43,451 nt of DNA from an uncultured Spirochaetaceae bacterium (GCA_902799965.1 CADCCO010000009.1:54255-97705); one strand, 5' to 3'; positions 8,702 through 17,804 are shown, counted from the first letter of the stretch. Numbers and translations: made by a program. Notes: generated by a model from the sequence alone, not told the origin.

Positions 8702-8793
8702 AAAAAAGAGCCTTGGTGGGGCCCTGTCAGCGTAGGCTTGGCCGCAGGCAACAAGCCGGAGCGAAGGACGGGGGGAACCTAAGGCTTTTTTTT
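8702..8793. terminator. Structured convergent intergenic element, probable bidirectional terminator
   Basis: AGCCTT at 8709-8714 pairs with AAGGCT at 8781-8786. Six A precede the structure and eight T close it, so a T run follows the stem in both directions, as expected between the convergent loaP-like and scpA genes. The large loop contains another stem, GGCTTG/CAAGCC (8735-8740 with 8752-8757), so the element is branched. It may also be a mobile palindromic repeat or a small RNA. Confidence 0.5.
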
Positions 8794-8842
8794 CGTCGCT
8801 GGGACCCGCACATTAAGTCCGCGTGTTTTTGCTTTTTTTGAT

Positions 8843-9628
8843 TTAGGCCGCCGCCTCGTACTTGCAAATCTTGATGTCGCCAAAAAGCCGGCTCTGAAAA
8901 ATCGTGGCCATCTTGAACTTGACCGCTTCCAAAAGAGCCATAAAGGCGCAAATCACGTCCATTTCGTTTCCGCGCCTTGTGATAAGGTCGGTGAACATGC
9001 AAAAGCCGGCTTCGTCAAGCTTTTCGTTCATCAAAGTAATCTTTTCGTTGACGCTGATTTCCTCGTAGTTGTTCAAAACCTTTTCGTGCGAATACTTTGA
9101 CACCATGCCCCGGTAAATCTTTTGCATTTGCTGCAAAAGCTCCCAAGTGTCCACGCGCTCCCACTGGCTTTCAGCGTCGTCAAAGGGAAGCATGCGCTGG
9201 ATTTTCTTTCGCTCAAAGGTGTAGGCGGAATCGTCTTCCTGCTCTTCCATAAGCTCGGAAAGCTTCTTGAATTTTTGGTATTCGATGAGCTTTTCCACCA
9301 ATTCGTGGCGGGGGTCTTCGATGTCGTCTCCGTCGTCGTAGGCGAATTCAACAGGAAGAAGCATGCGGCTCTTTATGTAAACCAACTTGGCCGCCCAGCT
9401 GTAAAAGTCGCTAAGGTCGGTAAGGTCGGTGTCGACGATGCTGTCAAGGTAGTCCAAGTACTGCTCGGTGATTTGCGCGATCGGAATGTCGTAAATGTTC
9501 ACCTTGCTTTCGCGGATAAGGCTCCAAAGCAAGTCAAGGGGGCCTTCAAACTGGCCGGCCAAAAATTTTCTGGCGGGACGGGCTTCAGTTTCCTGCGCGC
9601 TTGTCTGTTCCAATGTTTCTTGTTCCAT
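8843..9628 (-). CDS. scpA: Segregation and condensation protein A
   Basis: This is the kleisin subunit of the SMC-ScpAB complex, which bridges the SMC dimer during chromosome organisation. The conserved N-terminal kleisin block FEGPLDLLWSLIRESKVNI is at residues 28-46, followed by QITEQYLDYL and an acidic middle; the C-terminal winged-helix region ends in FGDIKICKY. At 261 residues it has usual length. AGAGGAA precedes the ATG. It is the third gene of recA-folK-scpA and its start lies 44 bases inside folK. The scpB partner, often adjacent, is absent here. Identification is secure. Confidence 0.93.
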   Translation of the reverse strand: MEQETLEQTSAQETEARPARKFLAGQFEGPLDLLWSLIRESKVNIYDIPIAQITEQYLDYLDSIVDTDLTDLSDFYSWAAKLVYIKSRMLLPVEFAYDDGDDIEDPRHELVEKLIEYQKFKKLSELMEEQEDDSAYTFERKKIQRMLPFDDAESQWERVDTWELLQQMQKIYRGMVSKYSHEKVLNNYEEISVNEKITLMNEKLDEAGFCMFTDLITRRGNEMDVICAFMALLEAVKFKMATIFQSRLFGDIKICKYEAAA

Positions 9629-10235
9629 AGAGTTCCTCTTTTACATAAGATGAAAAGGCCGCCGCGTCCATAAATTTTTCAACGCCGCAATTCCGTGTTG
9701 ACGGAACTTCCCGCCCGCAAAGCGTTGACAGCGCGTCCTTGAGCGAGGAAATATTTTCCAAGCCCAAGCCTTTCCATTTTATATTATCGGCATCTTTTGC
9801 CAAAATCTCCACTAAAGGAACAAGAACAAAGGCTCTTTCTTTGAGCCTTGGGTGCGGAACGATTAAATTTTCCGCGTCAATCTTTTTCGAGCCGTAAAGC
9901 TCTATGTCAATGTCCAAACTGCGCGGCCCGTTGCGAATTTCGCGCGAACGGTCACGGCCAAAGCGCGCCTCGATTTTATGAATCGCGTCAAGCAAGTCAA
10001 AGGCCGCTTTTGGCGAGCCGCCGCCGCTGTCATCAACATTCAAAAAGCCCAGGGCGGCCATATTGTAAAAGTCGTCCTGGTCTTCGTAATACATCGCGCG
10101 GGTCTTGTAAACGCCCGAAAACTCCAAGCCCTCCAAGGCCTTTGAAAGCTCCGCCGCCGCGCCAACCAAAAGTTGGACGGGCGAGCGGCCGTCAAAGCCC
10201 TTGTTGCTTCCAAGGCCCAGCGCGACGGGAACCAT
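9585..10235 (-). CDS. folK: 6-hydroxymethyl-7,8-dihydropterin pyrophosphokinase
   Basis: FolK transfers pyrophosphate from ATP to hydroxymethyl-dihydropterin in folate synthesis. The N-terminal GLGSNKG (residues 7-13), the DFYNMAAL strand, and the family pattern NGPRSLDIDIELYG followed by VPHPRLKERAFVLVPL are all present. At 216 residues it is longer than the usual 160-180: about 45 residues after the conserved core have no recognisable domain and overlap scpA by 44 bases in another frame. The start ATG shares one base with the recA stop (TGATG), so it is translationally coupled to recA. No other folate genes are nearby. Confidence 0.92.
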   Translation of the reverse strand: MVPVALGLGSNKGFDGRSPVQLLVGAAAELSKALEGLEFSGVYKTRAMYYEDQDDFYNMAALGFLNVDDSGGGSPKAAFDLLDAIHKIEARFGRDRSREIRNGPRSLDIDIELYGSKKIDAENLIVPHPRLKERAFVLVPLVEILAKDADNIKWKGLGLENISSLKDALSTLCGREVPSTRNCGVEKFMDAAAFSSYVKEELYGTRNIGTDKRAGN

Positions 10236-11488
10236 CAGAACAATTCCTCCGGCCCTTCTTTTGCGGCCGCTTTTTTTGTCGCCTTTGCGGCTGCTGGAGC
10301 GGCTTTGGCTTCAGCGGCGGGCGCGGCGGCAGTCTTTTGTTCGGCGGCGGGCGGAGTGGCATCGGTCGGCAAAGAGCCGGTTCCAACGCCCTTTTCCCTC
10401 ATAGCCTTTTCGTAGGCGCGGATTTGCTCTTCGGTGACAACCTCGCCTTCCTTGTTGCGCAGAACCTGTCCGGGGAAAAGCTGCGTGCGCAAGTCCTTTT
10501 CAAGCTTCATCTTGTAGTCGGGATTGTTTTCGATAAAGGCGACGGCGTTTTCCTTGCCCTGCCCCACCTTTTCCTCGCCGCGGGTGTACCAAGCGCCGCG
10601 CTTGTCGATAAGGCCGTGCTTTACGGCGCTGTCCAAAAGGCTGGCCGCGGAAGAGATTCCCTTTCCAAAGTAAATGTCCAGTTCAACTTTTCTGAACGGC
10701 GGCGCCACCTTGTTCTTGACAACCTTTACGCGCACGCGGTTTCCGATGGCCTCTTCGTCGCCCTTTCCGTCAATCGTTTCGATGCGGCGAATTTCCAAGC
10801 GGACGCTGGAATAAAATTTAAGCGCGTTTCCGCCGGTCGTGGTCTCCGGGTTTCCGAACATCACGCCGATTTTCATTCGGATTTGGTTGATGAAAATGAC
10901 GGTGCACTTGCTCTTTCCGACAATCGCGGTAAGCTTTCGCAAGGCCTGGCTCATAAGGCGGGCCTGCAAGCCCATCACGCTGTCGCCCATCTCGCCTTCG
11001 ATTTCCTTTTGCGGAGTGAGCGCGGCGACCGAGTCGATTACGATGATGTCAACCGCTCCGCTTCGCACTAGGTTTTCGCAAATCTCCAAGGCTTGCTCGC
11101 CGGTGTCCGGCTGGCTAACCCAAAGCTCGTCGATGTTCACGCCAAGATTTTTTGCGTAGACCGGGTCCAGCGCGTGCTCCGCGTCGATGAAGGCCGCGAT
11201 GCCTCCAAGCTTTTGAGACTCGGCCACCGCGTGAAGCGCGAGCGTAGTCTTTCCGGAGCTTTCAGGTCCGTACATTTCGATTACGCGGCCGCGCGGATAG
11301 CCGCCGATTCCAAGCGCTTCGTCCAACAAGATGGAGCCGGACGGAATCACGTCGATTTTAGCCGTGTCCGTCTGAGTCCCCAATTTCATCAGCGAGCCTT
11401 GGCCAAACTGCTTTTCAATTTGCAGGCGAGCCGCTTCCAAAGCCTGTAGCTTTTCGTTGGAAGAAGCCGCCTCCTTTTTTTCTGCCAT
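10235..11488 (-). CDS. recA: Recombinase RecA
   Basis: RecA forms the ATP-dependent filament on single-stranded DNA for homologous recombination and triggers the SOS response. Walker [10 protein letters not shown] is at residues 74-82, and the other strongly conserved blocks ([49 protein letters not shown]) are intact. At 417 residues it is longer than most because the last 55 or so form an Ala/Pro/Lys-rich tail ending in acidic EGPEELF. GGAGG sits ten bases before the ATG and a good promoter lies upstream. I saw no obvious LexA box in the leader. Downstream folK and scpA share the transcript. Confidence 0.98.
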   Translation of the reverse strand: MAEKKEAASSNEKLQALEAARLQIEKQFGQGSLMKLGTQTDTAKIDVIPSGSILLDEALGIGGYPRGRVIEMYGPESSGKTTLALHAVAESQKLGGIAAFIDAEHALDPVYAKNLGVNIDELWVSQPDTGEQALEICENLVRSGAVDIIVIDSVAALTPQKEIEGEMGDSVMGLQARLMSQALRKLTAIVGKSKCTVIFINQIRMKIGVMFGNPETTTGGNALKFYSSVRLEIRRIETIDGKGDEEAIGNRVRVKVVKNKVAPPFRKVELDIYFGKGISSAASLLDSAVKHGLIDKRGAWYTRGEEKVGQGKENAVAFIENNPDYKMKLEKDLRTQLFPGQVLRNKEGEVVTEEQIRAYEKAMREKGVGTGSLPTDATPPAAEQKTAAAPAAEAKAAPAAAKATKKAAAKEGPEELF

Positions 11489-11539
11489 ATGAAAAAACCT
11501 CCACCCTTAAGGTATAAATTTTATTCAAAAATTCGCTCT

Positions 11540-11568
11540 ATTTTAAAAAAAAAATGAAAAATTTTCAA
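11540..11568 (-). promoter_or_regulatory. Promoter of recA
   Basis: TTGAAA (11563-11568) and TAAAAT (11540-11545) are separated by 17 bases in an AT-rich gap. Unlike many starts here, it leaves a leader of about 45 bases with a normal GGAGG ribosome-binding site. Confidence 0.7.
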
Positions 11569-11606
11569 TAGAAAAACGGAAAATTACAATACAAATTTAC
11601 GGATTT

Positions 11607-12650
11607 CTAAAATTCTTTCACACTCTGATAGACGGAGCGGCCTTTTAGGACGATGTTTTTTTCTTCCACGGAAACCTTGCCCAAAACGCGGACGGGCTTT
11701 TCGGGGTCCAAATCGGGATTGGGCAAAAAGTCAAAGTAAACGCGGACAACGCCCTTTAGGTTTTTCAAGTCTTCGTAGCCAACCAGCAAGTCGAACGAAA
11801 GGGATTTTTCGTCCTTCTGCAAATTGGAAAGGCGGCCGGACCAGTCAACGTAACAGTCGATGTAAAGGCCCGCGTCGGCGGCGACTTCTTCGTAAGAAAA
11901 ATTGTCTTTTAGATTGTCAAAGCCCGGCGCCTCAAAGTACTTTGCCAAAAGGACGGCCTTTTTTTTAAGCCCGGTCGAAGCGTCGGAATTAAGGACGCGG
12001 TTAAGCTCGCGGCGCGCGGCGTTGTCTCGCTTTTGGTCAAAATATTCCAGCGCCTTGTTGTAAGCCTTCTTTACGTCGCGGGCGTTGGACGCGTCCCCGG
12101 CGCCCAGAACCAGCGAAGACAAGTCCGCGCGCGAGCTGTTGGAAAAATTTTTGGGCCAAAAACGGACGGCCAATATTCCGGCGGCGATTCCGACGCAGAG
12201 GGCAATCGCGAGCGCGCGGACTTTTTTGGGATTGAAGCCAAGCCTGGGATAGTAAAGCTCTATGCGGCCGTCGTCAACCCAGCGGCAAATTTCCTCGTAA
12301 TCGCCATGGGCGCGCACAAATTCCAAGGCCCGCTTTGCGTCTTGGTTTTGAGGGTCAAAGTCAAGAATGTCCAAATAGTATTGGACGGCGCGCTCGGTGT
12401 TCCCCCGCCTCAGGTGAATGGCTGCTTGGGCCAGCAAAAGGTTCGCGTCGTTAATCTTTATTTTTCGGGCTTCGTCAAAGCTTTGCGCGGCGCTTCCAGT
12501 GTCGCCCGCGTACAAAAAGGCAAGGCCCAAAGTGTAGTGGTAGTCAAAGGATTCTTCATAAACTTCGCGCTTTTCGTTCAGCGTTTGAATCGCAAGCGCA
12601 AAGTCGCGGCTTCTCATCAGCCACCGCGCCCGGTCTATGGCGCTTTTCAC
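11607..12650 (-). CDS. Membrane-anchored TPR protein, function unknown
   Basis: About three tetratricopeptide repeats occupy residues 1-115 (for example FDYHYTLGLAFLYAGDTGSA and NLLLAQAAIHLRRGNTERAV). A single transmembrane helix follows at about 145-162 (ALAIALCVGIAAGILAV), then a second helical stretch and a C-terminal beta-rich domain of some 100 residues. It starts with GTG inside the stop of the preceding gene (GTGA overlap), so it is the last gene of the rpe-led operon. The TPR part should be cytoplasmic and the C-terminal part outside. I do not recognise a specific function; an envelope scaffold role is possible. Confidence 0.75.
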   Translation of the reverse strand: MKSAIDRARWLMRSRDFALAIQTLNEKREVYEESFDYHYTLGLAFLYAGDTGSAAQSFDEARKIKINDANLLLAQAAIHLRRGNTERAVQYYLDILDFDPQNQDAKRALEFVRAHGDYEEICRWVDDGRIELYYPRLGFNPKKVRALAIALCVGIAAGILAVRFWPKNFSNSSRADLSSLVLGAGDASNARDVKKAYNKALEYFDQKRDNAARRELNRVLNSDASTGLKKKAVLLAKYFEAPGFDNLKDNFSYEEVAADAGLYIDCYVDWSGRLSNLQKDEKSLSFDLLVGYEDLKNLKGVVRVYFDFLPNPDLDPEKPVRVLGKVSVEEKNIVLKGRSVYQSVKEF

Positions 12651-13753
12651 TTGCGGCTCCTTAAGACTTGAAGCACTTCGTCAACTTCAGTTTGCAGCTG
12701 CTGAATCTTAATCTTGTTCAAGCTGGGGTCGCTTTGCTCTAGCGAGTTGATGTGGTTTATCAATTGCTGGACGTATTCCGCGTTCAGCTTTGAAGGGTCT
12801 ACGCTGTCAAGTTCCGAGGCGAGCGCGTCGTCGGATTTTTTTTCAGGCTCCGGAAGGGGAACGTCTTTTTTTTCCTCTTCCTGCTTTTCCGCCTTTGGAG
12901 CTTCCGCGGCCTTCTTGCCGGAATTTTGGAAGTCGCTTATCGAAAAATTAATTTTGTAAGCATAGTTCGCAGTGTCGTTTTCGCCAAGCGCGACAGGCGG
13001 CCAAAAAAGCGCGAGCGACGAATTGTTGTAAGACAAAAGAGAGTCAAAGGAATTGCCCGGCGTAAAGTCGGCGGAAGGCGTCGCGCGCTCAATCGTCTCT
13101 TTGTTCGCCACAGCCGCCCTTTGCGGCGCGGTCACGCCTGCCCCGCAAAGAATGAATTCAACGGCGTTCTGGCTGTCGCTTGAAATTATCCAGCTGTCTT
13201 CGGCAGAAGGAGTGATGACGTACTCGCTTGAGATTTCATTTTTAAGGGCGGAAGAATAATGCGCCTTGCGGTTTTCGCCAAGCCGCAAATTGTAGACGGC
13301 CTTTAGCGCGAGCGGCTTTTCTTTTCCAAGAAGGCTTTTGAGCGAATACTTGACTTCGACCGAGTTTATGATTTCGTCCTTTGGATCTTTTTTGGAGAGC
13401 GTGTAGACGGCCCTTAGTTCCGCCACGCCCTTTACCGTAAAAACTTCGGTTAAAGACTTTTCGTCGCTTTCAAAATAATACTTGCAGCTTCCGCTTTTGT
13501 TAAGGCGGTATTCGCGAGTTCCGTCGTAAAGCGAAATGTAGCTGGACTCGCCGTAGCCGCTCGGCTCGACGGCGGGATAAATTTTCTTTCCGTTGACCAC
13601 GTAAAAAAGAACGGCTCCGCTGGCGCTAACAGTTTCCATGCGGACAAGGCCTTCTTGCAAGGCGGAATCTTTTCCCGCGCGCCATGACTGTTTGGGCAAG
13701 GCCGCCGAAACAGCGACTAAAAGGCAAGCGGCGGACAGCAATGCCTTTTTCAT
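12647..13753 (-). CDS. Secreted periplasmic protein, function unknown
   Basis: A signal peptide (MKKALLSAACLLVAVSAALP) precedes about 250 residues of beta-rich sequence. A low-complexity Lys/Glu/Pro linker (about 280-310, EAPKAEKQEEEKKDVPLPEP) leads to a C-terminal helical segment of about 55 residues with coiled-coil character. The middle domain has features like NGKKIYPAVEPSGYGESSYI but no recognised catalytic motif. It overlaps both neighbours by four bases, which couples it to the two TPR proteins and suggests one envelope complex. Function is unassigned. Confidence 0.75.
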   Translation of the reverse strand: MKKALLSAACLLVAVSAALPKQSWRAGKDSALQEGLVRMETVSASGAVLFYVVNGKKIYPAVEPSGYGESSYISLYDGTREYRLNKSGSCKYYFESDEKSLTEVFTVKGVAELRAVYTLSKKDPKDEIINSVEVKYSLKSLLGKEKPLALKAVYNLRLGENRKAHYSSALKNEISSEYVITPSAEDSWIISSDSQNAVEFILCGAGVTAPQRAAVANKETIERATPSADFTPGNSFDSLLSYNNSSLALFWPPVALGENDTANYAYKINFSISDFQNSGKKAAEAPKAEKQEEEKKDVPLPEPEKKSDDALASELDSVDPSKLNAEYVQQLINHINSLEQSDPSLNKIKIQQLQTEVDEVLQVLRSRK

Positions 13754-14685
13754 TTAGAGCCCCCTTCTTCGTCCAAAAGGCCTTGGGCTTCGGCGGCCGA
13801 TTTTTTGAGCCGCGCCAAAGCGTCGATAAAGGTGTAGTCGTCCGCGTTCTTAGAGGCGGCAAGATCGACGGTCTTTGCCTTTTCGCTTTGCGCGGCCGCG
13901 GGAGTCTCGCCGCTTTCAGCCGCGCCCGAGCCGTCGCCCTGGCCTTCTTCCGCTTCTTGAGCGGGGCTTACGCCCATGGCGTTCTCCAATTCGTAGCGGC
14001 GCAGCGCCTTTTCGTAGTTTTCTTTTGAAGAAAGGTAGCTTTCGCCCGTTTGCTGCAAGAGCGCCAAAAGCTTTTCTTCGCGCAGGCGCTGGGCGATTGC
14101 GTCAAGCCGGTACTTGGCTTCTATGGCCTTTGGGTCTTTGGGGAACTCGTCCACGATTCTTTCGTAAAGCGGACGGGCCTGCTCAAAGTTGTAGCCGGCG
14201 TAAAAACATTCGGCGATCCAAAAAAGCGCCGAAGGATACATGCGGTTGCCCGGATTTTGGTGGCAAAAGTCGCTCAGCGCCAAAACGGCCTTGTCAAATT
14301 CTCCCATAAAGAAGAGGCTGCGGCCCTGCTGGTATTTGACAAGCGGGGCGTATTCGGAATCGGGATAGTTTTGCAAAAAGTACGTCGCGTCGGCGTATGC
14401 GGCCTTGTAGCTTTTTGAATAAAGGCCGGCCATGATCAGCATGTAGAGCGAAGAGTCGCTTTCGTTTTGCGGGTCGCTCAGCGCGCGGCGGAAGAGCATC
14501 ACGGCGCTGGGATAGTCCGCGGAGGCGTAGGCGTTGTAGGCCGCGCCCAAAACCTCGCGGGCGGGATTGTCGTCGGAGCGCGATCCGATTCGGGCGGCGG
14601 TGGCGCAATCGAACGGGCGCAAGAAAAAGGCCGCGCAAAAGGCAATGGCAAAAAGGCGCTTGAATGTGTTCTTCACTTTTATCAT
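13750..14685 (-). CDS. Secreted TPR protein, CpoB/YbgF-like
   Basis: An N-terminal hydrophobic signal (about residues 10-30) is followed by five or so TPR-like repeats spanning residues 45-200, including LGAAYNAYASADYPSAVMLFRRAL and VKYQQGRSLFFMGEFDKAVLAL. The pattern of one Tyr/Phe-rich repeat per extracellular solute-size helix pair resembles CpoB/YbgF and BamD-like periplasmic TPR proteins. The C-terminal 100 residues are charged and low in complexity. It overlaps rpe and the next gene by four bases each. A link to peptidoglycan or outer-membrane maintenance is plausible but not shown by sequence. Confidence 0.75.
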   Translation of the reverse strand: MIKVKNTFKRLFAIAFCAAFFLRPFDCATAARIGSRSDDNPAREVLGAAYNAYASADYPSAVMLFRRALSDPQNESDSSLYMLIMAGLYSKSYKAAYADATYFLQNYPDSEYAPLVKYQQGRSLFFMGEFDKAVLALSDFCHQNPGNRMYPSALFWIAECFYAGYNFEQARPLYERIVDEFPKDPKAIEAKYRLDAIAQRLREEKLLALLQQTGESYLSSKENYEKALRRYELENAMGVSPAQEAEEGQGDGSGAAESGETPAAAQSEKAKTVDLAASKNADDYTFIDALARLKKSAAEAQGLLDEEGGSK

Positions 14686-15314
14686 CTCCAGCCTAGAGAG
14701 CCGTTGAAAAAGGCCGAGCCCGAAACCACGATGTCGACACCGCTTTGCAAAACGGAATCCAGAGTTTGGGCGTTCACGCCGCCGTCAACGGAAATTTTAT
14801 AGTTCAAGCCAAGCTCGCTTCGGATTTTGGCCAATTCCCTAACCTTTTCCAAGCATTCGGGAATCAGCTTTTGCCCGCCAAAGCCAGGCTCGACAGTCAT
14901 TATCAATATAATATCGGCAGAATTCAGCGAATTCTTCAATACATTTATGCTGGTGGCGGGTTTTACGCTTATTCCGGCCTTTTTTCCGAGGGAATGGATT
15001 TTTTCTATAAGCTGAACGGAGCTGTCGGGAGCGGCCTCTTGGTGAAAGGTTATCCAGTCCGCGCCAAGGGCGGCGAAGGACTCGATTTGCCGCTCAGGAT
15101 TTTGGACCATCAAGTGAACGTCAAAGGGCAGCTTTGTGAGGGGCCGCAGGGAACGGACGACGGGCTGGCCAAAGGAAACTTCGGGCACAAAAGTTCCGTC
15201 CATCACGTCAACGTGAACGGCGCCCGCTCCGCCCTCTTGTATTTTTTGAACGGCTTCCGCCAAGCGGCCAAAGTCGGAGGCCAGCAATGACGGCGCCAAG
15301 ATTTTATCTTTCAT
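14682..15314 (-). CDS. rpe: Ribulose-phosphate 3-epimerase
   Basis: Rpe interconverts ribulose 5-phosphate and xylulose 5-phosphate in the pentose phosphate pathway. All family blocks are present: APSLLASDF at residues 7-15, HVDVMDGTFVP at 34-44, PFDVHLMV, MTVEPGFGGQ and ISVDGGVNAQT, including the metal-binding His and Asp residues. At 210 residues its length is typical. It follows malQ, but its own TATAAT lies nine bases before the ATG and no ribosome-binding site is visible. Three envelope genes follow with four-base overlaps, so this sugar enzyme is cotranscribed with unrelated envelope proteins. Confidence 0.96.
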   Translation of the reverse strand: MKDKILAPSLLASDFGRLAEAVQKIQEGGAGAVHVDVMDGTFVPEVSFGQPVVRSLRPLTKLPFDVHLMVQNPERQIESFAALGADWITFHQEAAPDSSVQLIEKIHSLGKKAGISVKPATSINVLKNSLNSADIILIMTVEPGFGGQKLIPECLEKVRELAKIRSELGLNYKISVDGGVNAQTLDSVLQSGVDIVVSGSAFFNGSLGWR

Positions 15315-15323
15315 CGCGCAAAA

Positions 15324-15352
15324 ATTATATCACATTTCGCGCGATTGTTCTA
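15324..15352 (-). promoter_or_regulatory. Promoter of rpe
   Basis: TATAAT at 15324-15329 has a weak TAGAAC -35 at 15347-15352 with a 17-base spacer. The start codon follows nine bases after the -10 box, which predicts a leader of only two or three bases. Confidence 0.5.
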
Positions 15353-16927
15353 GATGTTGCGGCCGTATATTTTGCTTAGGAAGGAGAGCTCTTTGGCGCG
15401 GGCGTCGGTCAGGTCGGCAAGGTCAAAGCGCCAGGTCCAGTTTGTTCCCACGGTGGAAGGCGCGTTCATGCGGCCCTCGTCGCCAACGCCCAAAACGTCC
15501 TGCATCGGAATCACGGCGGTGTCGGCGGCGCTGGCTATCGCGTCGCGGACGAGGGCCTTCCTTAACTCGCCGCTCTTGGCAAGGCGGCGCGCCTCTTCGG
15601 CGGACATTTCGCGGCCGTAGGCGTATTCCGCAGTTATTTGGACGGCCTCGTCGCCGGCGGAATCAAGCCAGCCCTGCATTGTCTGGTTGTCGTGCGTTCC
15701 CGTGTAGACCACGCAATTTTTTTCGTACATGTGCGGAAGGAAGGCGTTTACCATTCCGTCCTTTCCCGCCTCGCCGGGGTCAAAGGCAAACTGCAGCACT
15801 TTCATTCCGGGAAAGCCGCAACCGTCTCGAAGGGCGCGCACGCCTTCCGTTATAAGGCCCAAGTCTTCGGCGATAATCGGAATGTCGCCCAGCTCTTTTT
15901 TTATCGCGTCAAAAAGAGCGGCGCCCGGCCCCGGAATCCATTCGCCCTTGACGGCGGTTTCTTCCCCAAAAGGAACCGACCAATAGGCCTCAAAGCCCCT
16001 AAAGTGGTCGATGCGGGCGATGTCCACCAATTCCAGCAAGCGGCGGATGCGGGCGACCCACCAATAATAGTCGGTCTTGGCCATCGCGTCCCAGTCGTAA
16101 AGGGGGTTGCCCCACAGCTGGCCGGTCGCGCTAAAGTAGTCCGGCGGAACTCCGGCAACCGCCTTGGGCGTTCCGTCCGCCTGCAGCTGGAAGAACTTTT
16201 GGCTTCCCCAAACGTCCGCCGAGTCCGGCGCCACAAAAATCGGAATGTCGCCGATTATTTTTATCCCTTTTTCGTTGGCGTAATTTTTAAGCTCGCCCCA
16301 CTGCCGGGCAAAAAAGAATTGAATTGTCTTTATGCGTTCGATTTCCTGGACGTGTTCCGCGTTCCACTTGGACACGGCGGACGGGTCGCAGGCGCGGAGG
16401 TCGGCCGGCCAATACTTGAACCAAATGCCCGAAACTTTTTCGTCGGCGGCCTTTTTGTCGTAGACTGCCTTTATGGACATAAAGTTCGCGTAGTTGTCAA
16501 GCCAGGCGGAATTGTCGTTCTTAAAGGCTTCGTAGGCCGCGCGGTCGGCGGCGGAGCAATTTTTTTGGAAAAAATCGGCCGCCGCGTCCAAGACAGGGTT
16601 CTTCCACCAAACGACGGCGCCATAGTCGACGCGGCCGGAATTCTTTATGTAGTCGGGGGCCGCGACGGAAGCCGGGTCCGCCCAGCCGCGCGAGGCCAAG
16701 TCGTCAAGGTCGATCAAAAGCGGGTTTCCCGCAAAGGTGGAAAATGAGGCGTAGGGGGAGTCACCGTAGCCGGTCGGCCCAAGCGGAAGGATTTGCCACA
16801 AGGTTTGCCCCGCCTCCGCCAGCCAGTCGATGAATTTAAAAGAAGGGGTTCCCAACGTTCCGATTCCCGCGGAGCCTGAAAAGCTTGTGGGATGGACCAA
16901 AATGCCGCTTTTTCGATTTGTTTTCAT
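15350..16927 (-). CDS. malQ: 4-alpha-glucanotransferase (amylomaltase)
   Basis: MalQ (GH77) transfers maltosyl units between alpha-1,4-glucans. The N-terminal RKSGILVHPTSF and GTLGTPSFKFIDWL, the catalytic Asp region IARIDHFRGFEAYW (about residues 308-321), IIAEDLG with the acid/base Glu, and TGTHDNQTMQGW are all intact. 525 residues is usual for the bacterial type. The gene has its own promoter 7 bases before the ATG, with no visible ribosome-binding site. It is followed by rpe, suggesting central carbon metabolism from stored or host glucans. Function is secure. Confidence 0.96.
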   Translation of the reverse strand: MKTNRKSGILVHPTSFSGSAGIGTLGTPSFKFIDWLAEAGQTLWQILPLGPTGYGDSPYASFSTFAGNPLLIDLDDLASRGWADPASVAAPDYIKNSGRVDYGAVVWWKNPVLDAAADFFQKNCSAADRAAYEAFKNDNSAWLDNYANFMSIKAVYDKKAADEKVSGIWFKYWPADLRACDPSAVSKWNAEHVQEIERIKTIQFFFARQWGELKNYANEKGIKIIGDIPIFVAPDSADVWGSQKFFQLQADGTPKAVAGVPPDYFSATGQLWGNPLYDWDAMAKTDYYWWVARIRRLLELVDIARIDHFRGFEAYWSVPFGEETAVKGEWIPGPGAALFDAIKKELGDIPIIAEDLGLITEGVRALRDGCGFPGMKVLQFAFDPGEAGKDGMVNAFLPHMYEKNCVVYTGTHDNQTMQGWLDSAGDEAVQITAEYAYGREMSAEEARRLAKSGELRKALVRDAIASAADTAVIPMQDVLGVGDEGRMNAPSTVGTNWTWRFDLADLTDARAKELSFLSKIYGRNI

Positions 16928-16934
16928 ATAGAAG

Positions 16935-16963
16935 ATTATAGCGCGGCGGCGTTTTTTTGTAAA
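16935..16963 (-). promoter_or_regulatory. Promoter of malQ
   Basis: TTTACA (16958-16963) and a perfect TATAAT (16935-16940) are separated by 17 bases. Only seven bases lie between the -10 box and the ATG, so the message should be leaderless or nearly so. Confidence 0.75.
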
Positions 16964-17071
16964 GAAAAAAGCGCAAATTTTTTAACGATTTTCGCCATTA
17001 CGCGGCGGCGTTTTGAGTATTTTTCGCAATTTTTATAAGGATTTTCACATTACAGGCGGACTGCAAGCGCG

Positions 17072-17800
17072 TCACAAGCCCAGTTGCCGCAAGGCCAATT
17101 GGGCGGCGGCCTGCTCGGCTTCCTTTTTGCTCTTCCCCTTGGCCGGGCCGTAGGTCTTTTCGCCAAGACGGACGGAAACAAAAAAGTCGCGGTCGTGGTC
17201 GGGGCCGCTTGTCTTAACAAGCTCGTAGCGGGGAACGTCGTTGGTCTTGCGCTGGAAAGCCACTTGCAAAAGGCTCTTGTAGTCGCGGCCGGCCTTGTTT
17301 TCCTGCACGGCCCTAATCGCCGGAACGACAAAGCGCAAGATGTATTTTTCCGCCGCCTCGTATCCGGAATCCAAATAGTAGGCCCCGATAATCGCTTCCA
17401 TGCAGTCGGCCAAAATCGCGGGCTTGGTCCGGCCGCCGCTCATCTCTTCGCCCTTCCCCAAAACCAGCATTTTGTCAACGCCGTATTCCAGCGCCACGGG
17501 AGCGAGCGCCTTTTCGCTTACGACCGCGGCCTTGATTTTTGCCAAGTCGCCTTCTGGGTTTTGCTCCATGTCTTGGTACAAGAACGCGGCGGCGGCCAAG
17601 CCCAAAACGCTGTCGCCCAAAAATTCCAGGCGCTCGTTGTTCAAGCCCTTGTATTCGCGCTTCTCGTTGGAATAAGAGCGGTGGTGAAAGGCCAAGTCCA
17701 AAAGTTCCAAGTCGCGGAATTTAAGTCCAAGCGGCTTCGCAAAGGCCAAGAGCGCGGCTTTTCGCTGGGGAGACATTCTCTTTGAAAAAAATGCTTTCAT
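17072..17800 (-). CDS. rnc: Ribonuclease III
   Basis: This double-strand-specific endoribonuclease matures rRNA and other structured RNAs. The signature NERLEFLGDSVLGL carries the catalytic acidic residues, DCMEAIIGAYYLDSGY gives the second acidic cluster, and a C-terminal double-stranded RNA-binding domain runs from YKSLLQ to the end (SKKEAEQAAAQLAL). Start choice is uncertain: TTG at 17806, ATG at 17800 and ATG at 17776 (with AAAGAGA before it) are all in frame; the last gives a typical 234-residue protein. A strong intrinsic terminator ends right at the 17800 start, so expression depends on read-through from acpP or an unseen promoter. Confidence 0.94.
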   Translation of the reverse strand: MKAFFSKRMSPQRKAALLAFAKPLGLKFRDLELLDLAFHHRSYSNEKREYKGLNNERLEFLGDSVLGLAAAAFLYQDMEQNPEGDLAKIKAAVVSEKALAPVALEYGVDKMLVLGKGEEMSGGRTKPAILADCMEAIIGAYYLDSGYEAAEKYILRFVVPAIRAVQENKAGRDYKSLLQVAFQRKTNDVPRYELVKTSGPDHDRDFFVSVRLGEKTYGPAKGKSKKEAEQAAAQLALRQLGL

Positions 17801-17804
17801 ATAC

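Noticed and set aside
8702..8793. 4.5S/SRP RNA
   Set aside because: The size and G-rich start suggested it, but the conserved apical GGAAGGAAGCA-type internal loops of SRP RNA are not present.
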